Shown: positions 1 to 14,110 of the stretch, piece by piece
Layout: each line of letters starts with the position of its first letter
Numbering within the stretch: the first letter of the stretch is position 1
Source: Serilophus lunatus
Taxonomy: Eukaryota > Chordata > Aves > Passeriformes > Eurylaimidae
Direction of reading: 5' to 3'
Length of the DNA stretch: 64,000 nt
Assembly (NCBI GenBank): GCA_013399895.1
Contig: VXBA01005741.1
Span: forward strand, 1-64,000
Notes under the pieces: generated by a model
Seen by the model: the letters and a program-made list of their open reading frames with translations, nothing else
Told to the model about the DNA's origin: nothing
Databases searched by the model: none
Translations under genes and position numbers: made by a program

Positions 1-3000
1 CCCTTTTCAACCCACTACATATTGCTATAAAGGCGTGTATAAAAAATGTTGATTTGGGTTGGTTAAATTAGATGACTTACATTTTAACAAATTTAATAAA
101 GAACAGAATGGGAAACCATCTTTAATACAAAATTGTCACAGGAAATTTTAATTCAATATCTATTTTTAATAATGGAAAATATTTACATATTCATATGCAT
201 CACTTTATTGTGGTTTTAAGGATAAAACCTACTACTTGGAATCATTTCCAAGCAAGAGATTTTCTACATGTTCCAAAGGCTGTTTAGTTTCTGGTTTAGA
301 TTCTGTTGCAAATCCTACCAGCAGCATTGATCAAATATCCCAAATTCAAAAACATTTTATTTACATGTGGCACTACACATATCTGTAATAACTTGATATC
401 TCTACTTAGTTGGAACATATTGCTAAGCTACTAATTTTAATTTTGTCCTAAAAAGAGTAAAAGAAAATTCTTAAGTCAGAACTAAATAAGAAAGGCTATT
501 TTCACAGAGACACGACTAGTTCAGCGGGAACTTCTAGGACTACTTCTAGGAGGCAGCCAACTGCACTAAGAAATCACTTCCAAATATTTCCAAGATCTGC
601 AATAGAACTTGTTCGACCTCCAGTAAAAGGCCACCTCTTTCAGGCAATTGCCTGTTGTTGGTCCCTTGGGTGGTCCAAGACCTGGGTGGTCCAGTGATTT
701 CAGCTTGGACAGCTTACTTTGGTTTTTACTGTACTTAACTGTCTCACATCACATTTTGTTCTTCTGGAGAAAGAATTCAAACTTCACTGAAACAAGAAAG
801 AGTCTCTTACTTAAATCTTGCTTCCTGAACATTAATACGAGTCTTATGGGAAAACTGTATCACAAAACCAAAACAAACAAACAAAGAGCTTTTACACTAC
901 ATCATTCTAAAACGAGATGAGGGACCCAAAGGACCCAAAACAACCCTGAACACTTAGTACATCTGCACAGTAGTTTGAAATCTTTAAATGTTGAGGCTAC
1001 TATTCATGTCCTGACACCACAATTTTTAGCATGTGCACTTGACAGAACTGTTATGAGAATCATTTTTTTCCTATTAGTGTGGGACATAAGAAGGAAGACG
1101 GCGAGAAGTGCAGGTGAGATCAACACTTCCACTTCTGGCACTTTGCTGAGCTTTGCTTTGATTTTTATTATGCACTTGACATGCAATCTGTTGTGGTGTG
1201 AACTCGTTTAAACAATGATGGCACGATGAAACATTTCTTTTAAAATTGAAAAAGACATGTTGCTATCCAGAAAAACAACAGCAACAACACAATGGCACCA
1301 AGTACCAACCCCTAGCATTTAACCCAGTAATAGAGAATGGCAGCACTGCAGCTGGATGCAGTTCACCACACTATTGCTTTTCAGAATCTCTCAACAGAGA
1401 TTTATTGTCCAATTGCTTTTGCTGGGCACTACTGCAAGTTCAGGTTTATCTTTCATTTTTCCCATCACAGCAGTGTTACGTTTTTTCCACTTCTGTGTTC
1501 TTATTCCTTACTTATATTTGACATGAAGAACTAAAGATAATTAAATTATCTTCATTATCAAATGCATAAAACTTTGCAATGGACAGTTCAATTGTTCCCC
1601 ACAGCAATTCATTACAAAGTCTAAGTAGATCAAAATTTGAAGAATATTCCAGTAACATTAATTATTTGTGGAAATAATGAACAGTAAGTGACCTAAACAA
1701 ACCAAAAATAACTGAAAGAACAGATGTTCCTTAAAAAAGAAAAAAATTGCAAATAATTTCGATCAAATCAGAAAATTTAATTTGAATGGTAAGGGAGCGA
1801 GAAGCAGCATTGTTACATTTTTCTACAATCAAAAATACGTTCTGAATTTTCAAATGTACTTCCCCATCCTCTTTTTAAATAGAGAGAATTATATCAACAA
1901 GATTCTGCTCACAATGCAAAAAAATTATTAAATGAGGTTAAAAAGTTCTGAATGATTCAAGAAGCACACTGGCAAATGCTTGAACTACTATTGTTCTCTC
2001 TCAAGCTGCCTTCACAAGGATTTAGCAATAATGCTGCTAAACAAGTTTGAAGTTTTTTATCAGTTTCAAATTTAAGATTCAATTTAACAATACATATTAT
2101 AAAAATCTACTTCATGCTTTTTATTCATACTTATTATTAATCTGTTGAATGTTACACCTTGCCTCAATTCATTACATACTCAGGGAAGAGGAACTACCAT
2201 CGGTAAATAGATGATTCTTGAGAATAGTATTGCACTGAGGATTTAAAAATAACCACTGTCCCATCTTCCAGGCAATACAAACCCCCTTTTAGAGGAAAAA
2301 AAGCCTGAGTTCATACATATAAAATTTATCCAATATGCTTGCTTCATCAGAACTATTTAATATTTAAAATATAATTTTAATATTTAAAAATGCTTAAAAT
2401 TAACACATATACTTATTTAATAAACTAATTCCTCCCCATCAGCATTAATACTGATAAATTATGCAGCACTCAGAAGCTACCACAACATCAGCTGGGTGAT
2501 GACAGTGAGCAAATCCAGGACAGATAACAACTCAGGAGATTCTGTCTTTCCTTTTCTCAAGATCAGACAGCCTCCGGCATTTGAAGAGGGGAAAAAGTGT
2601 CCTAGAAAAACGCCTGTATTTGTTTCATTTAATTGTGTTTTAATAGCTTGAGCAGGCAAAAGCAATCTGTATTCTGAAAAGTGAAGAACCTCTAAACAGA
2701 CAAAAATCATTTCTTGACCCAAGGACAAGCTCTAAATAACTCCTGTGAAATCTCAGTGTGGGATAGAAGCAACATTTGAAATCACAAGGAAAAAAACACC
2801 TTTAAATTTACCTATGTCTTAAGCAATAAACACATTTAAAAGCATTCAGTTGTAGAATTCTGCTGTGTTATTGACTTTCATATGGAAAACGTATGAACAG
2901 CATATGTAAAACTGCTCAAACCATTTTGCTGTTAAACAAACAAGCACATGCCTAGAGGGGACAGAATAAAGTAACTGGTCTGCTGATGATGAATAGCATT

Positions 3001-3595
3001 AACTTGCTCTGGCTTGCCAAGTCAGTAAGTGGTGTGAATTTAATGGCAATTAGCCCAGATCAAAGCTGAAGCACCATGAACAAAGTAGGTAAAACTGACA
3101 ATATCAAAGAAGAGAAGCATATCATGAGTGACTGAAAAAAAAATCACTGAGATTTATTTATAATGTTTGGAGCTGTTAATGAAAAAGGACAGATCCTCAC
3201 AAAATGTTTATTTTCAAAACAGTTATTACTGACAAAGCAGATTTCTAGGAGACTGCTTCCATGGGAAAATGGACCAAAAAAACCAATAGAGAAGTCAACT
3301 GCTATGTAATAGTTCCTACTGTAGACACACCACTCAGAATGATATTTTCTCAAGAAATTAAACTCTAAGTCAAAGTCCAGTATTTCCCCTCCTACCCAGC
3401 AAAGAATGTATCAGCCATTCAAAGCAACAGAAAAAGTTCCCAGGTGTCAGAAAAAGGCAAAAGATGAGACAACTCATGTGTTTTATGTGCAGTAGGCTTT
3501 ATGATTTATTAGCGATAAGAAAAATATTCCTCTCATTAAATCTACATCTCTTAATTAAAACTGACATTAAAGAAAGCCATTTTTAATTTGTTGTA

Positions 3596-3655
3596 GTGGT
3601 TTTTCATTTTGCTGGGGTTTTTTTGGTCTGTTTTTTTGTTTTTTGCTTAAGGAGA
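3596..3655. repeat. T-rich low-complexity tract
   Basis: T runs of up to seven alternate with GG and CTG words over about 60 bp. No element boundary is seen. Confidence 0.75.
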
Positions 3656-5302
3656 CTTGCATTTCTATGTAATATTAGCAGGAATTAAATTCCTTCTTCA
3701 AATATTAAATGTTTACAATATTTACATGCATGCTCACTAATACTTAATATTTAATTACTATCACTATAAAATTCCAGGCTTCATGTAATACCTTCCAAAT
3801 AAGAATCTGAAAATATTCTTATGGTGATTCCCATAGGATTTTGCATTGATAGCAACACATATTTTTCAGACAAAATGATACACAGAGAAGTTAAATAATT
3901 AGCCAGAGCCTGTAAATTACCAAAAGAAATCAGAATTAACAGAAGATCACCTCTTTCTATTGCAATCACTAGACCATTCTTTTAATACAGGTAAAATAAC
4001 AAAGACCTAAATCAAGTTGCATTCCATTTGAATTAAATGTATTAAAGCTAGGCACAGAGAAACGGTCCACTATAATAAACAGTATTTTTGACCTTAAGCT
4101 GAAGGGTAAAGACCCAGCAGTTCTTCAGAAATTAATCAGTGAGGTTTATGAGAGATTTGCTTGAGCAAGGACTAAGTTTCTCAGAAGATCAAAAATAAGT
4201 GGTGTTACACTCTGCCCTAACCAGAGCCAGATTCACACTTTCCATTACTTATTTACATCGCTCTTACAACTATTTATATAGATCCATCGGAGTAAGTGTG
4301 CTTTTATTCTTTTACTAATATTTGTTTAATTAAGTTAATTAATTACAGGTTAACTGAAATGTTGTACAAAAGACCTCACGCAGCTTTCAAAGTGTAGGCT
4401 GAATCTAATCCTTTTTTTTTTTTTTCTCTTAACTAGCAGTAAGGATGAAGTCAATAAATTGTCAATTAATAACATACTTTCTTTGATGACTTTTCAGTAA
4501 TTTACTTTCATACCACTTCATAAATTTCTTAGGAAAACTTCTGGGATCACTGATACAGTACCTCTGCCATGGGAAAATTTCGTTTAAATCTGCTCTACTG
4601 CCAATAAACCAATAAGACTAACTGGCTGATAATCCTCCCACACTACACTGTTTAGGTATATGCGCTCAAGCAGCAAAAGTTTAATTTGTTCCGCTAATGG
4701 CACAGAAAACTACTCAAACTTCTTCGCCATACAAAGTAGAACTTCAGTCTGATACTTTTTGTTATTCCTTAGGTAGAAAATTCAAGCTATTGGATGCTTT
4801 GTAAATCAGACTATTTTATCCTTTCCTTGATCTGAAGCATAACAATAATAACGGACACTATCAGTAACTAAATATTAAAATGTATTTCACAGAAGAAACA
4901 TAGTAAAAAGTCTTAGAAAAGTCTGAATATTATTTGCATTGCCACACTGACATTAAAGGCACATTCTAATGTTCAAAGTAGGTGTAACATTATTCGTGAT
5001 CTACTAAAATCTGTCATGCTGGACATCTTGGACATATTTCAAGCTGCCATACAATCGCATTTGTTTAGAATTTAGAATTTCTGGTGGGATAACACATACT
5101 TTCTTAAGTACAGCCTTTTTGGAAGATAATTCTTTACAAATTTAGTAAAGAAGCCATATGATGCTACAAATAGTTTTTCTCTAAAGTTGTGTTGATAGCA
5201 TTGATACTGATTAATATAAAATAGGAGATCTATTATGTATAAGACAAATGACATACAAAATTCATTTAAAAGTACTGCAGATGTCAAACATTCATGACAG
5301 GC

Positions 5303-5330
5303 GGACTAGGTGGACTAGGCTAGGTGGACT
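5303..5330. repeat. Short GGACTAGGT tandem
   Basis: Three partial copies of a 9- to 14-bp unit (GGACTAGGT, GGACTAGGC, TAGGTGGACT) lie in an otherwise AT-rich stretch. Confidence 0.7.
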
Positions 5331-6981
5331 TCCTAAAATAATTATGAAGCAACCATTTCATCATATGATATTTTATAATTATCCTATCCTATGAAGGAAC
5401 AACTACTGGAAAGTAACAGGAAAAACCCACTATACATACATACTACCGTATATCTATATACACACACACTATATTTTCCATGCCACTATATATTAAGGAG
5501 GGTTTGTCTGCATTTCCCCCCAAAAGGTCAAATGCATTGCACCCATACTGACAGCAAATAGGCAGAATTTGTCAATAAAAAAACAACAAGTGTTTAGCTG
5601 GCATTCCTTCTTGGGTACGAAGAACCAAATGGAGATTTTCCAAAGGGACTGAGTTATGGATAAAAGAACTAAAGAAACTGTCCTCCTGTTCCACTAGTAA
5701 TCCCCTGGGAAACAAGAGCATCTAGAGCTAAAAAAACTTATGTTTTCTCTCAAACTGTAGCTCTCCAATATATTTATAGGGCTAGGTCAAACAATGCACT
5801 GTGCATTACAACATCATTTTTCTAAGATTTCCTCTCAAATCTCAACAACACTCAAGAGCACCTAAGTCACAGATACAATGAGAATAGGTATTTTGTTCTC
5901 TCCTTACACTTATATACATGTGTATATACATACATACAGCTAAACATGAAAATATTTAGGAAAATTATTCCAGCTGTCTGGAAAGTAATTATATATTACC
6001 ATTTTTTCCACTGTAATTAATAAATTTACTCTGGCAACTCCAAATTTTTATAGTGGCATTCCAGTTTAAGAAATGAAAGGTAGGAAGAGGGCTTTATCTC
6101 TTAAGAAAACAATGAACATTCTCTGGAAAAAGAATATGAGTAAGATTGCAAACTGGGTTTCACATTTTTATTAGTTAAAATAATTTATTATTTTTTAATG
6201 TGTTACACTGTTCCTATATCTCTGAATCAGCAGCGATAGGAAGGCTTCTAATGTTCCAGTGCGGTCGGGAGTCACGACCCTGTGAGGTGTGAACTCCAAA
6301 ACAATTATCCACAAAGGCTAGGTCCAAGGCTTGGGAACTCACAAAATGCAGTCCTCCATGGTGGCTGCTATGCTGTGAGTCAATAACCACCCCTTCAAAG
6401 AGCATTAAAGAAAAAGAACATGCAGAGGCACCTCTATTAGACAGTCACTTGCCCTACATTGGTAAGCAAAGCAGGAACTCAGCTGATGCTTTCTTTCATC
6501 AAAGCCAGGTCCAAAATGCTGCTGTAACTGATTCTGAGTTATACTGGCTCCCAATACAGCAGCATTCATTTGCAAGTGTTTCACTATGGGAGAACCTCAT
6601 AGAAAATTAATGAAAAACACCTTGTTGCCTTAGCGTTACCTCATGCTACTTTTGTACAAGTATGCCTCTTAATTACCAAATTTTGTGCTCTTAAAAACAA
6701 GTGTTCTGGAGTAACTTACTTAATTCACATCTCAATATAGAGAAAACATTTATTGGAGCTAGCTGAGCTGCTGCCCTTAAGAATAGGTGACAGATCAATT
6801 CAAATAGAGTCAAGCCACGGTCAAGGCTACAAGGGTTAGTACATCTTTCCTGCAAATATCCTTCCATCATACTCCTGGAGCAGCCCAAAAGAGTACCTCA
6901 GTGAAAAAGAGCAATGTAGACCATTCTGAAATGCTCCACTTTACACAACTATGTAAGATAAATACTGTCCTCCCTGGTTAT

Positions 6982-7366
6982 ATAGAATCATGGAATCGTT
7001 CAGGTTGGAAAAGGCTTTTAAGATCAGAGTCCAACCATTGGCACTTAACCAAGTTTACCACTAAACCATGTTCCTAAATGTTGTATCGACGTGTCTTTTA
7101 AATACCATCAAGGAATAGTGACTCAGTCACTTCCCTGAGCAGTCTGTTTCAAAGTCCAACCACCCTTTCAGCGAAGAAATTTTTCCTCATATCCAAATGA
7201 AACCTCTCCTGGCACAACTTGAAGACATTTCCTCTTGTCCTATTGTTTGTTACTTGTGAGAAGAGACAAACCCCTACCTTGGTACAATCTCCTTTCACAA
7301 AGTGGTAGAGAGCAATAAAGTAACCCCTGAGGATTTTGTATCCAGGCTAGACGTTAACTCAACCTT
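6982..7366 (-). mobile_element. CR1 LINE 3' end
   Basis: On the plus strand this starts with the reverse complement of the typical avian CR1 terminus (ATAGAATCATGGAATCGTT, then CAGGTTGGAAAAGGC). It continues through the conserved 3' UTR words GGAAGTGA (as its complement), AAGAAATTTTTCCT, CATTTCCTCTTGTCCTAT and AGAGAGCAATAAAG. The element therefore reads on the minus strand, the same sense as VPS13B. Similarity to the tail stops at about 7366, where sequence from much further upstream in CR1 begins. It is a dead 5'-truncated or internally deleted copy with many point differences from the consensus I know. Confidence 0.93.
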
Positions 7367-8175
7367 TCTCTGGTTCACTCACTCACCAGCTGTGTCAAGA
7401 AGTTAACTTCCATACTCTCAAAGAACTCCCTAGGCTGTTTCTTCTCCAATGTATTGTATTTCAACAGACATCTGGTAAGTTGAAGTTCCCCATGAGAACA
7501 AGGGCCAGTGACTGTGGGACTTCTCCAGCTGCTTACAGAATATTTCACCTGCCTCTTCATCCTGGTTGGTAGGCCTATAGCAGATCCCAACAAGACGCCT
7601 GCTTTCCCCGATTCTTAACGTAAATATTCACCCATCACCATCATTAAACTCTAAGCAATCAAAACACATCCTAACATCCCAGGGCTACTCCAACAGCTCT
7701 GCTACCTTGCCTAGCCCTCGTGAAGAGTTTATAGCCATTCATTGCAGCATTCCAGTTGTGCAAACCATCCCACCATGTTTCCATTATGGCAACCTTGCCT
7801 GTTTTCCTGCTGCACAATAGCTTCCAGCTTCTTCTGTTTATTGCCCATGCTGTGTGCATTCATATAGATGCACTTCAGTTGGGTCATTGTTCCCACCACC
7901 TTTTGGTGGTGACAGCCCTAAATCCCCATGGCACCATTTTCAGGCACTCCCATGGTTTCTAAAAATTCAATAACCCTTATGTCTCTGCTGCTTTCCATCC
8001 CCTGCCTCCCTGAGATGACAGACCAAAGCATCTTGCTGGCACACCATCCCTCAGACACTGGTGTACTGCCCCCAGGCTTATCTGTAGCAAGCCTGGCTTT
8101 ATTCCTTTCCCCCCTTCAAATCTAATTTAAAGCTCTTTCAATGAGTCCTGCTAACTCCTGTGCAAAAAGTAACTT
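7367..8175 (-). mobile_element. CR1 LINE endonuclease-region fragment
   Basis: Read on the minus strand this stretch matches the amino-terminal half of CR1 ORF2, the APE-type endonuclease. Recognisable in-order traces are a block like NAHSMGNKQKKLEA (about 7860-7810), METWWDG (about 7785), a WNAAMNGYKLFTRARQG block (about 7755-7705), a block like YRPTNQDEEA (about 7575) and a NFLTQLVSE block (7375-7400). Frames change and stops interrupt it, so it is a pseudogene. It abuts the CR1 3' tail at about 7366 with the reverse-transcriptase domain missing. This is either one element with an internal deletion or two same-orientation insertions. The upper boundary is approximate. Confidence 0.85.
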
Positions 8176-9472
8176 TGAAGAGCTACATCCAATAACTGTA
8201 GTAGGGCTGCCTTGGAAAAATGTAATCCACCTTTCAGGTGGATTATTCTTGCCTCTCAGTTTTTCTAGTACCAGAAAGGAAGGCACAATTTCTCAGTTCG
8301 TGGCTTAATATGCTACCATCGTGTAGAAAACACCTGCTCCTTCCACCATGATTTTGAGATAGTGATTTTCCGGAGGAAAAAAAAAAAAAAAGTTGGATGG
8401 TGTATGCTGGAGATGCACTGTTCCAGAAAACAGACGAAGTATAAGGAAACTGAATTCAGCTTGTAACAGAAAGAAGAAAAAAAACCCTACTTGTTCAGTT
8501 CCTGAATGACCCTTCATTAAGCACCTCTGCAGTCTCATCAACTGCTGTAAGATGATTGTAAGTATCCTTGGACAGATAAACACCATTGCTGGATAGATAC
8601 AAGAAACAGTATTGCCTCTCTCCAAAGTGCAGCACAAAGTTCACACTGTCCTTACAGATATTCCAAAATGCAAAACTGGACGTTCCTGCTCTCACTCACT
8701 TCTTGTCATAAACAATTTCTCCAGTAAAGAAGAGTTGGTACTTCTGCATTGTTGACTTGGGAAGTGCGAGGATACTTGAGACAGAGCTGGCACTTGTTAT
8801 CAAAAACCTCTGTTTCAAATGTAATGAGATGCACATCCTTTGGTATTGTGGAAGCATTTGAAGAAAAACTAAATTTGACCAGTTAATTTCCTGTATGTCT
8901 TTTCAAAGAAAACATGCTATCAAGCTGTGAAGACAAGGAACCTGGCAACACCATCATCTGCAAAAGACTGTGCAAGCTGATACATCCCAACAGTGCAAAA
9001 AGACAGACATCCTTTTAATACATGGCTTTTACCAGCTATTACACTATTATACTCTTATGTCCTCAGTGAGTACAAAGGTAGCATTTTTGAAACTTCTACC
9101 CATACATGTGCTTTATTTTGATATTTTACATGTCTTAAGGATTACTATTACCTCATTACAAGCACAATGGAAGTCAGAGAAAAAATTATGTATTTTAACA
9201 AAGTAAAGTCTTCAAATAAAGTTGGAACAAACTAAAATAAATGTGTGTAAAAAGTAGATAAATATTCTATTTCTTAAGTTCCAAATGTTCCAATGGCTCT
9301 AGAAAACATTAAGTCTTTAACCGAGGATGCAATGACTAAAATAATACTAACCTTGGTTAGCAATTAAATGATCACACCCCGTTTCAGACTAAAAATGTAG
9401 ACAACAGCTAGTAGCTGACATCTCACTTCAACATTCTACAGCTGCTCGAAAGCAGAGCCTTGAGACATCTGA

Positions 9473-9486
9473 ATGCATGCATGCAT
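9473..9486. repeat. Short (ATGC)n repeat
   Basis: Three and a half copies of the self-complementary tetranucleotide ATGC. It is too short to be more than a minor simple repeat. Confidence 0.85.
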
Positions 9487-12118
9487 CTTATTTTCCCAGG
9501 ATTTCAAAGTCCACATCCAGGCTGCTGCTCAGCCATTATAAATGAGTAATTCAAGTAGGGCATGACTGCTTCTTGTATTAACTTGATAAAGATGTTTCAG
9601 TCGGAGTGCATCAACAGTTGTGTTAAGTCATCCCTTTCACACACTTATACTTACTCCGTCTTATGTTACCAGTGAAGTGAAAAAAAAGCATTATTAGCTT
9701 CAAATTATTATAAAACGCTTCACACTAAATATAAATAATATTATGATGATTATTATTATATTTTATCATACCTGTTTTCAAAACACAAAAACTTAAATAT
9801 ACCTTAATTATTTCCTGGTTTTAATTAAAAATAATTTAATCAACTGATTGCAAACTTCATTGAAGTTTCATTAGTTTAGAGATGCCACTGCTTAAAGGAC
9901 TGATATGTGCACTTTAAAATACACATTTTCAGAAAATTCCATTATAGTGAAGATTACTCTATATGTGTAAGATTTTTCAAAAGTTGGTTTAAACGAGGAA
10001 TATAATAGGTTCATTTTAAGCTTATCATTTAATAATGAATTTATTATCAAACATGCATGAAACAACTATTTTGCAATAATTTTAATGCCTGAATAACATT
10101 AAGCTGGGGCTTGGGCTGGAACACCTTTCAAATACTACAAAGTCATACTGACTTTTTATTTTCGTGTATGAATCATCAGGTTATATCCTGAGAGAGAAGA
10201 TTTGCTCAATACTGATTCGTTTTCTCTTATCACAGCAGCGCCATGATAAGAGGGCATGAAATTACAGAAGAGAACTCATATTCTCATTTCATTAATTTAT
10301 TTAAATTGAACAGATGACCAAACATGAACACAGTTATGCTAGATATAAAAAAATATCCTGCATATGCAATTCATCCAAAGCCCACTGCATTAAAGATGCA
10401 CTTCACCAACTTTTAAATGAACTGGACATCTGACCAATTACCTCTTATACCGTAGACAAATATAGGAAAGAATAATAACCAGAGGTGGTGATGCATCTCA
10501 TGTTCTCAATAACCTCTGCTCACTAATTTTGAGCCAGACACTGTATTTAGTAATTAATCAGATTCAGTCATGTCTTTCCTTATTTTTTCCAATGAGTATT
10601 GTTTCTATTTACAAAATTTCCATTATTTTCCTCACTTTGAGGGGGAAGAATCCTTATGATAGACAGTTCTGGTATTATACTTTATATTGTATTAACACAA
10701 TCTTTCTGTATGATTTAAGTAGTTTTATGCCAAAAATAAAACAAGTATAGGCACTTTTGAGGGCCAAGGGAGATGGGAAGAGGCAGCCAGCCTCTTATTT
10801 ATTCAGACCATTATTCTGATATATATCACAAATCTTCAGAAATTACTTTACTTTCATTTATGGTTTGTATCATATTATTAGAACATTGTCTTCTTTTTCC
10901 CCTGGCATGACAGTTATCAACACTGAAATTCAAAAAGACATGACTCAAATTCCGATCACTCTGACTCTTTCCACATCCACCTTCCCACAGGCAGTGGGCT
11001 ATTTTTCCAAGGTTTCTGGACATGAGGCATCACAGTCAAAGATACTTCTTCAGCTTGGCACAGATCCCAGACGAGCAACCCAAGAAGCTGGACTGTGACA
11101 GATGATGCACACAGTGGGAGAGGTGGTAGATGCAGGCAAATTCTTACAATAAGAGCTGAAGTGTTTGGAATTCCCCATCCCTTCTGTTCTCATTGCCAGT
11201 CACCCATTCGCTGCATAACCATGAAATGTTGTTCTAAGTTCAGACAGCAGAACCCCAAAATAATTTGCTATTCTGTAAATAGACAGTTTTCTAAGTCTCT
11301 TCAGAGATCCATCTACCTCACCTTGAAAACAGATCAAGAATTAGGGAAACACTTAGGAAAGCTAGACTTTGCACTGATATGTACTGCTGCCAGTGGATCC
11401 AGTACCAACAACTAGCAGCAGAAACGTGTTTGGATGGCAACTCAGGACTCAATTCAGCAAATACTTTGCTCCAGCAAATGTTTGTCTTAACTGAACCAGC
11501 CACAAGATCAGGGCAGCATTGAGAATCTTCTCTTTCAGACATAACTTGTGAAAAACAAATTATTTTTTTTTTTCATTTTCAAAATGCCTTTTCTTCTACT
11601 GAAGAGTGTAAATCAGATTAAAATTAAGAATTAAAAATATTTAGCTATTTAATTAATCTATATATCCACTCTAATCCTATCACTGCATTTCTCAAATAGA
11701 TTTAGCACTCCACGTGATACTGAGAATGTCAGGATAACCTTGAATATACAGCATTTGTGTTTGAAGTTGCTGTTCATAGTAATCTGTTATATGGAGGTAC
11801 ACAACATTAAAGGCTCACATTATGCAAGTAGGCTAATTTTAACAATTAAATAGAACTGAAATGTTACACAGTGCACAGTTTTCCTCATACCAGTTTTATG
11901 TACTTCTGCCACCTTACACAAGTACATATACAAGTATCCTGCACACATTAGTTCTATTTCAGTGCACAGGTAAAATGAAATCAGCTCATACAGCACAGAA
12001 GCGATTAAATGGTCTAAAGGTTACAAGTGAGTAACAATTCCTGCAGTACTAATTTCTATATGGTTTGCAGATATCTGATAACAACAGAGATTGACCTTGA
12101 GAAGCTTTACAGCACATG

Positions 12119-12136
12119 AAAAAAAAAAAAAAAAAC
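12119..12136. repeat. Poly-A run (18 A)
   Basis: A simple A tract following CAGCACATG, with no recognised element attached. Confidence 0.9.
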
Positions 12137-14094
12137 TAATTAAAATGACCTTGAAGATCACATGTCTGTTCAAAATCATTTTCAGTTTGGTCAGCTATAG
12201 GAACATGTTCTAGCTTGGGGACCATCACAGGTTATCCAGTTGACTTAAAAAAAAAATTGCAACAGCACTAACATTCTAACCTACTTTGTCTAATCCTGGC
12301 TGTGAACTGTTGTTTTCTACATAAAACTAATTATTCACTCACGTGGCAATGGCCTGGCTTTAATTGGTGACCACAACTAGTTATTTGTAACATAGAAAGG
12401 AACTTCTGTGGGAACTTCTAGACAGTAATGTTTGGGTAGAACAGGACAACGTAGTTGAATATTCACTTTGTCTGCATCCTAAACCATAAAATGAGACAGA
12501 TTAGTACATTTGTATCATAACCAGAACACTGGAATATTGGAGTGACCTGTAGTGTCTTTTTAATCTGCTAAAGAGCTGAACCATGAAAATCACTGAAAAG
12601 AATTTAGATTTAGAAACAAATATATAAATATTTAGATCATAATTTCTGCTCTAAAACTAATATATTTCATTTAGCAGTCGTTTATCAAATGTGCTATATT
12701 TCAGTATGATGTTATTTAACTACTTATCACTAAAATTTGAAAAGTTGACCTAATAAAAAAGCATTTATATTTTACCACCAAGAGTCTACTGATTTTTAGT
12801 GATATCTATTTAGAATTTCATTACAAAAAACCCTCAATCTTAAATGAATCATTTTCACCACTAGAGAGGTAGTGAGAGCAACATAATTCAATTATAAAAC
12901 CTGGAAACAGTTTAAATGCTATTTGAAAATAAACAGTTACAGTCCCTTATGCCCATGTCTGGGAAGCATTCAAATGGAAGTTAAAAATCCCATGGCAGTT
13001 TTTCAAAATGGAAGGGAACTATCCCAACATACTGGCCAACATGTATTTTCTCAATTAAAACCAGATTTCAATGTCCAAAGCTATGTGTAAGCAATTGCTG
13101 AGAGCCTATACTTGCCACATTCTCAAAACACTCCAAAACATAATAAGTATCTAGTCACCTTGCTGAATAATGCTTTTCCAGATGCCACAAGTGGAGAAGG
13201 TGAATGCATTTTCATAAATACATGAAACACAGATACATTAGCCTGAAGTGTTATGAAAATAGAAATAATTATTTGAATCCACATGTACCCTTTTTTTTCC
13301 AATAACAGAAGTGTTAAATATGACTTTGGTGACCATATGGAACACTTCTATAAGATTGTAAAGTGAACAGAAGTCCTATGGAACACACATGCACGCACAC
13401 AAAACAGAGGTAGCAGAAATAATCTCATATCTGCCATTCCCTAACTTCTACACATTTAATGAGTTAAAAGTTGAAAAAAGAAAAAAGCTTTTTCAGAACT
13501 TTTTTCTTTCTTACTTTTAAAGAAATATTCTAGGTTATGAGCTGTTTAAAGAGAAGGTGGAGAGACTTCCTTTATGTACTTTTAAACCTCCAGGAAATCA
13601 TATTACCCACCCCTCGAGAGCTCAAATCTTCAGCTGCCAATAATGAAGCACAAAGTCCTATTCCCAAAAACTACAAGATAATTGCATTATCCATAGGCAG
13701 AACACTGCTATCCTGAGTTAAAAGAAAAGAGTTTTTAAAGAAAATGTTATAAACCTAGAGGAGACCCAGGCTTTCCAGTTCCCTCAATCAACAGATTTCT
13801 CAGTGCAATGCCTAAGGCTCCTGGTATTTGGAGCTGAGTCTCCATCTTCATTGTCCAAGTTTTATTCTTATTTTGCCCTATTACCAAATTCTTAAGCAGT
13901 ACTATTAAGAAAAGGAATTTGGAAAAAGGCAAAAGTCCTTCTTTGACTAAAGCTAAACTTCGACTCTGCAGCCGAACAGTACATCTCAGAGTACATCCAG
14001 TCAGGATTGAAAGAAAAACAGAAATATTTTCAGGGAATGTAACTACATCTGCTAACTCCCTAACACCTGACAAGACAGTGTAGTTTTTCCTCTT

Positions 14095-14110
14095 AAAAAA
14101 AAAAAAAAAA
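14095..14110. repeat. Poly-A run (16 A)
   Basis: A simple A tract following TTTTTCCTCTT, with no recognised element attached. Confidence 0.9.

Noticed and set aside
8420..8900. Minus-strand stretch with coding-like composition in several short frames
   Set aside because: The frames are interrupted by stops, change phase often and match no protein I can name. It may be a decayed retrocopy, but I cannot support that.
13747..14073. 108-codon minus-strand open frame tested as the next VPS13B exon
   Set aside because: The translation does not resemble the expected VPS13B segment that begins AVLLCSIQG, and no matching acceptor and phase were seen.
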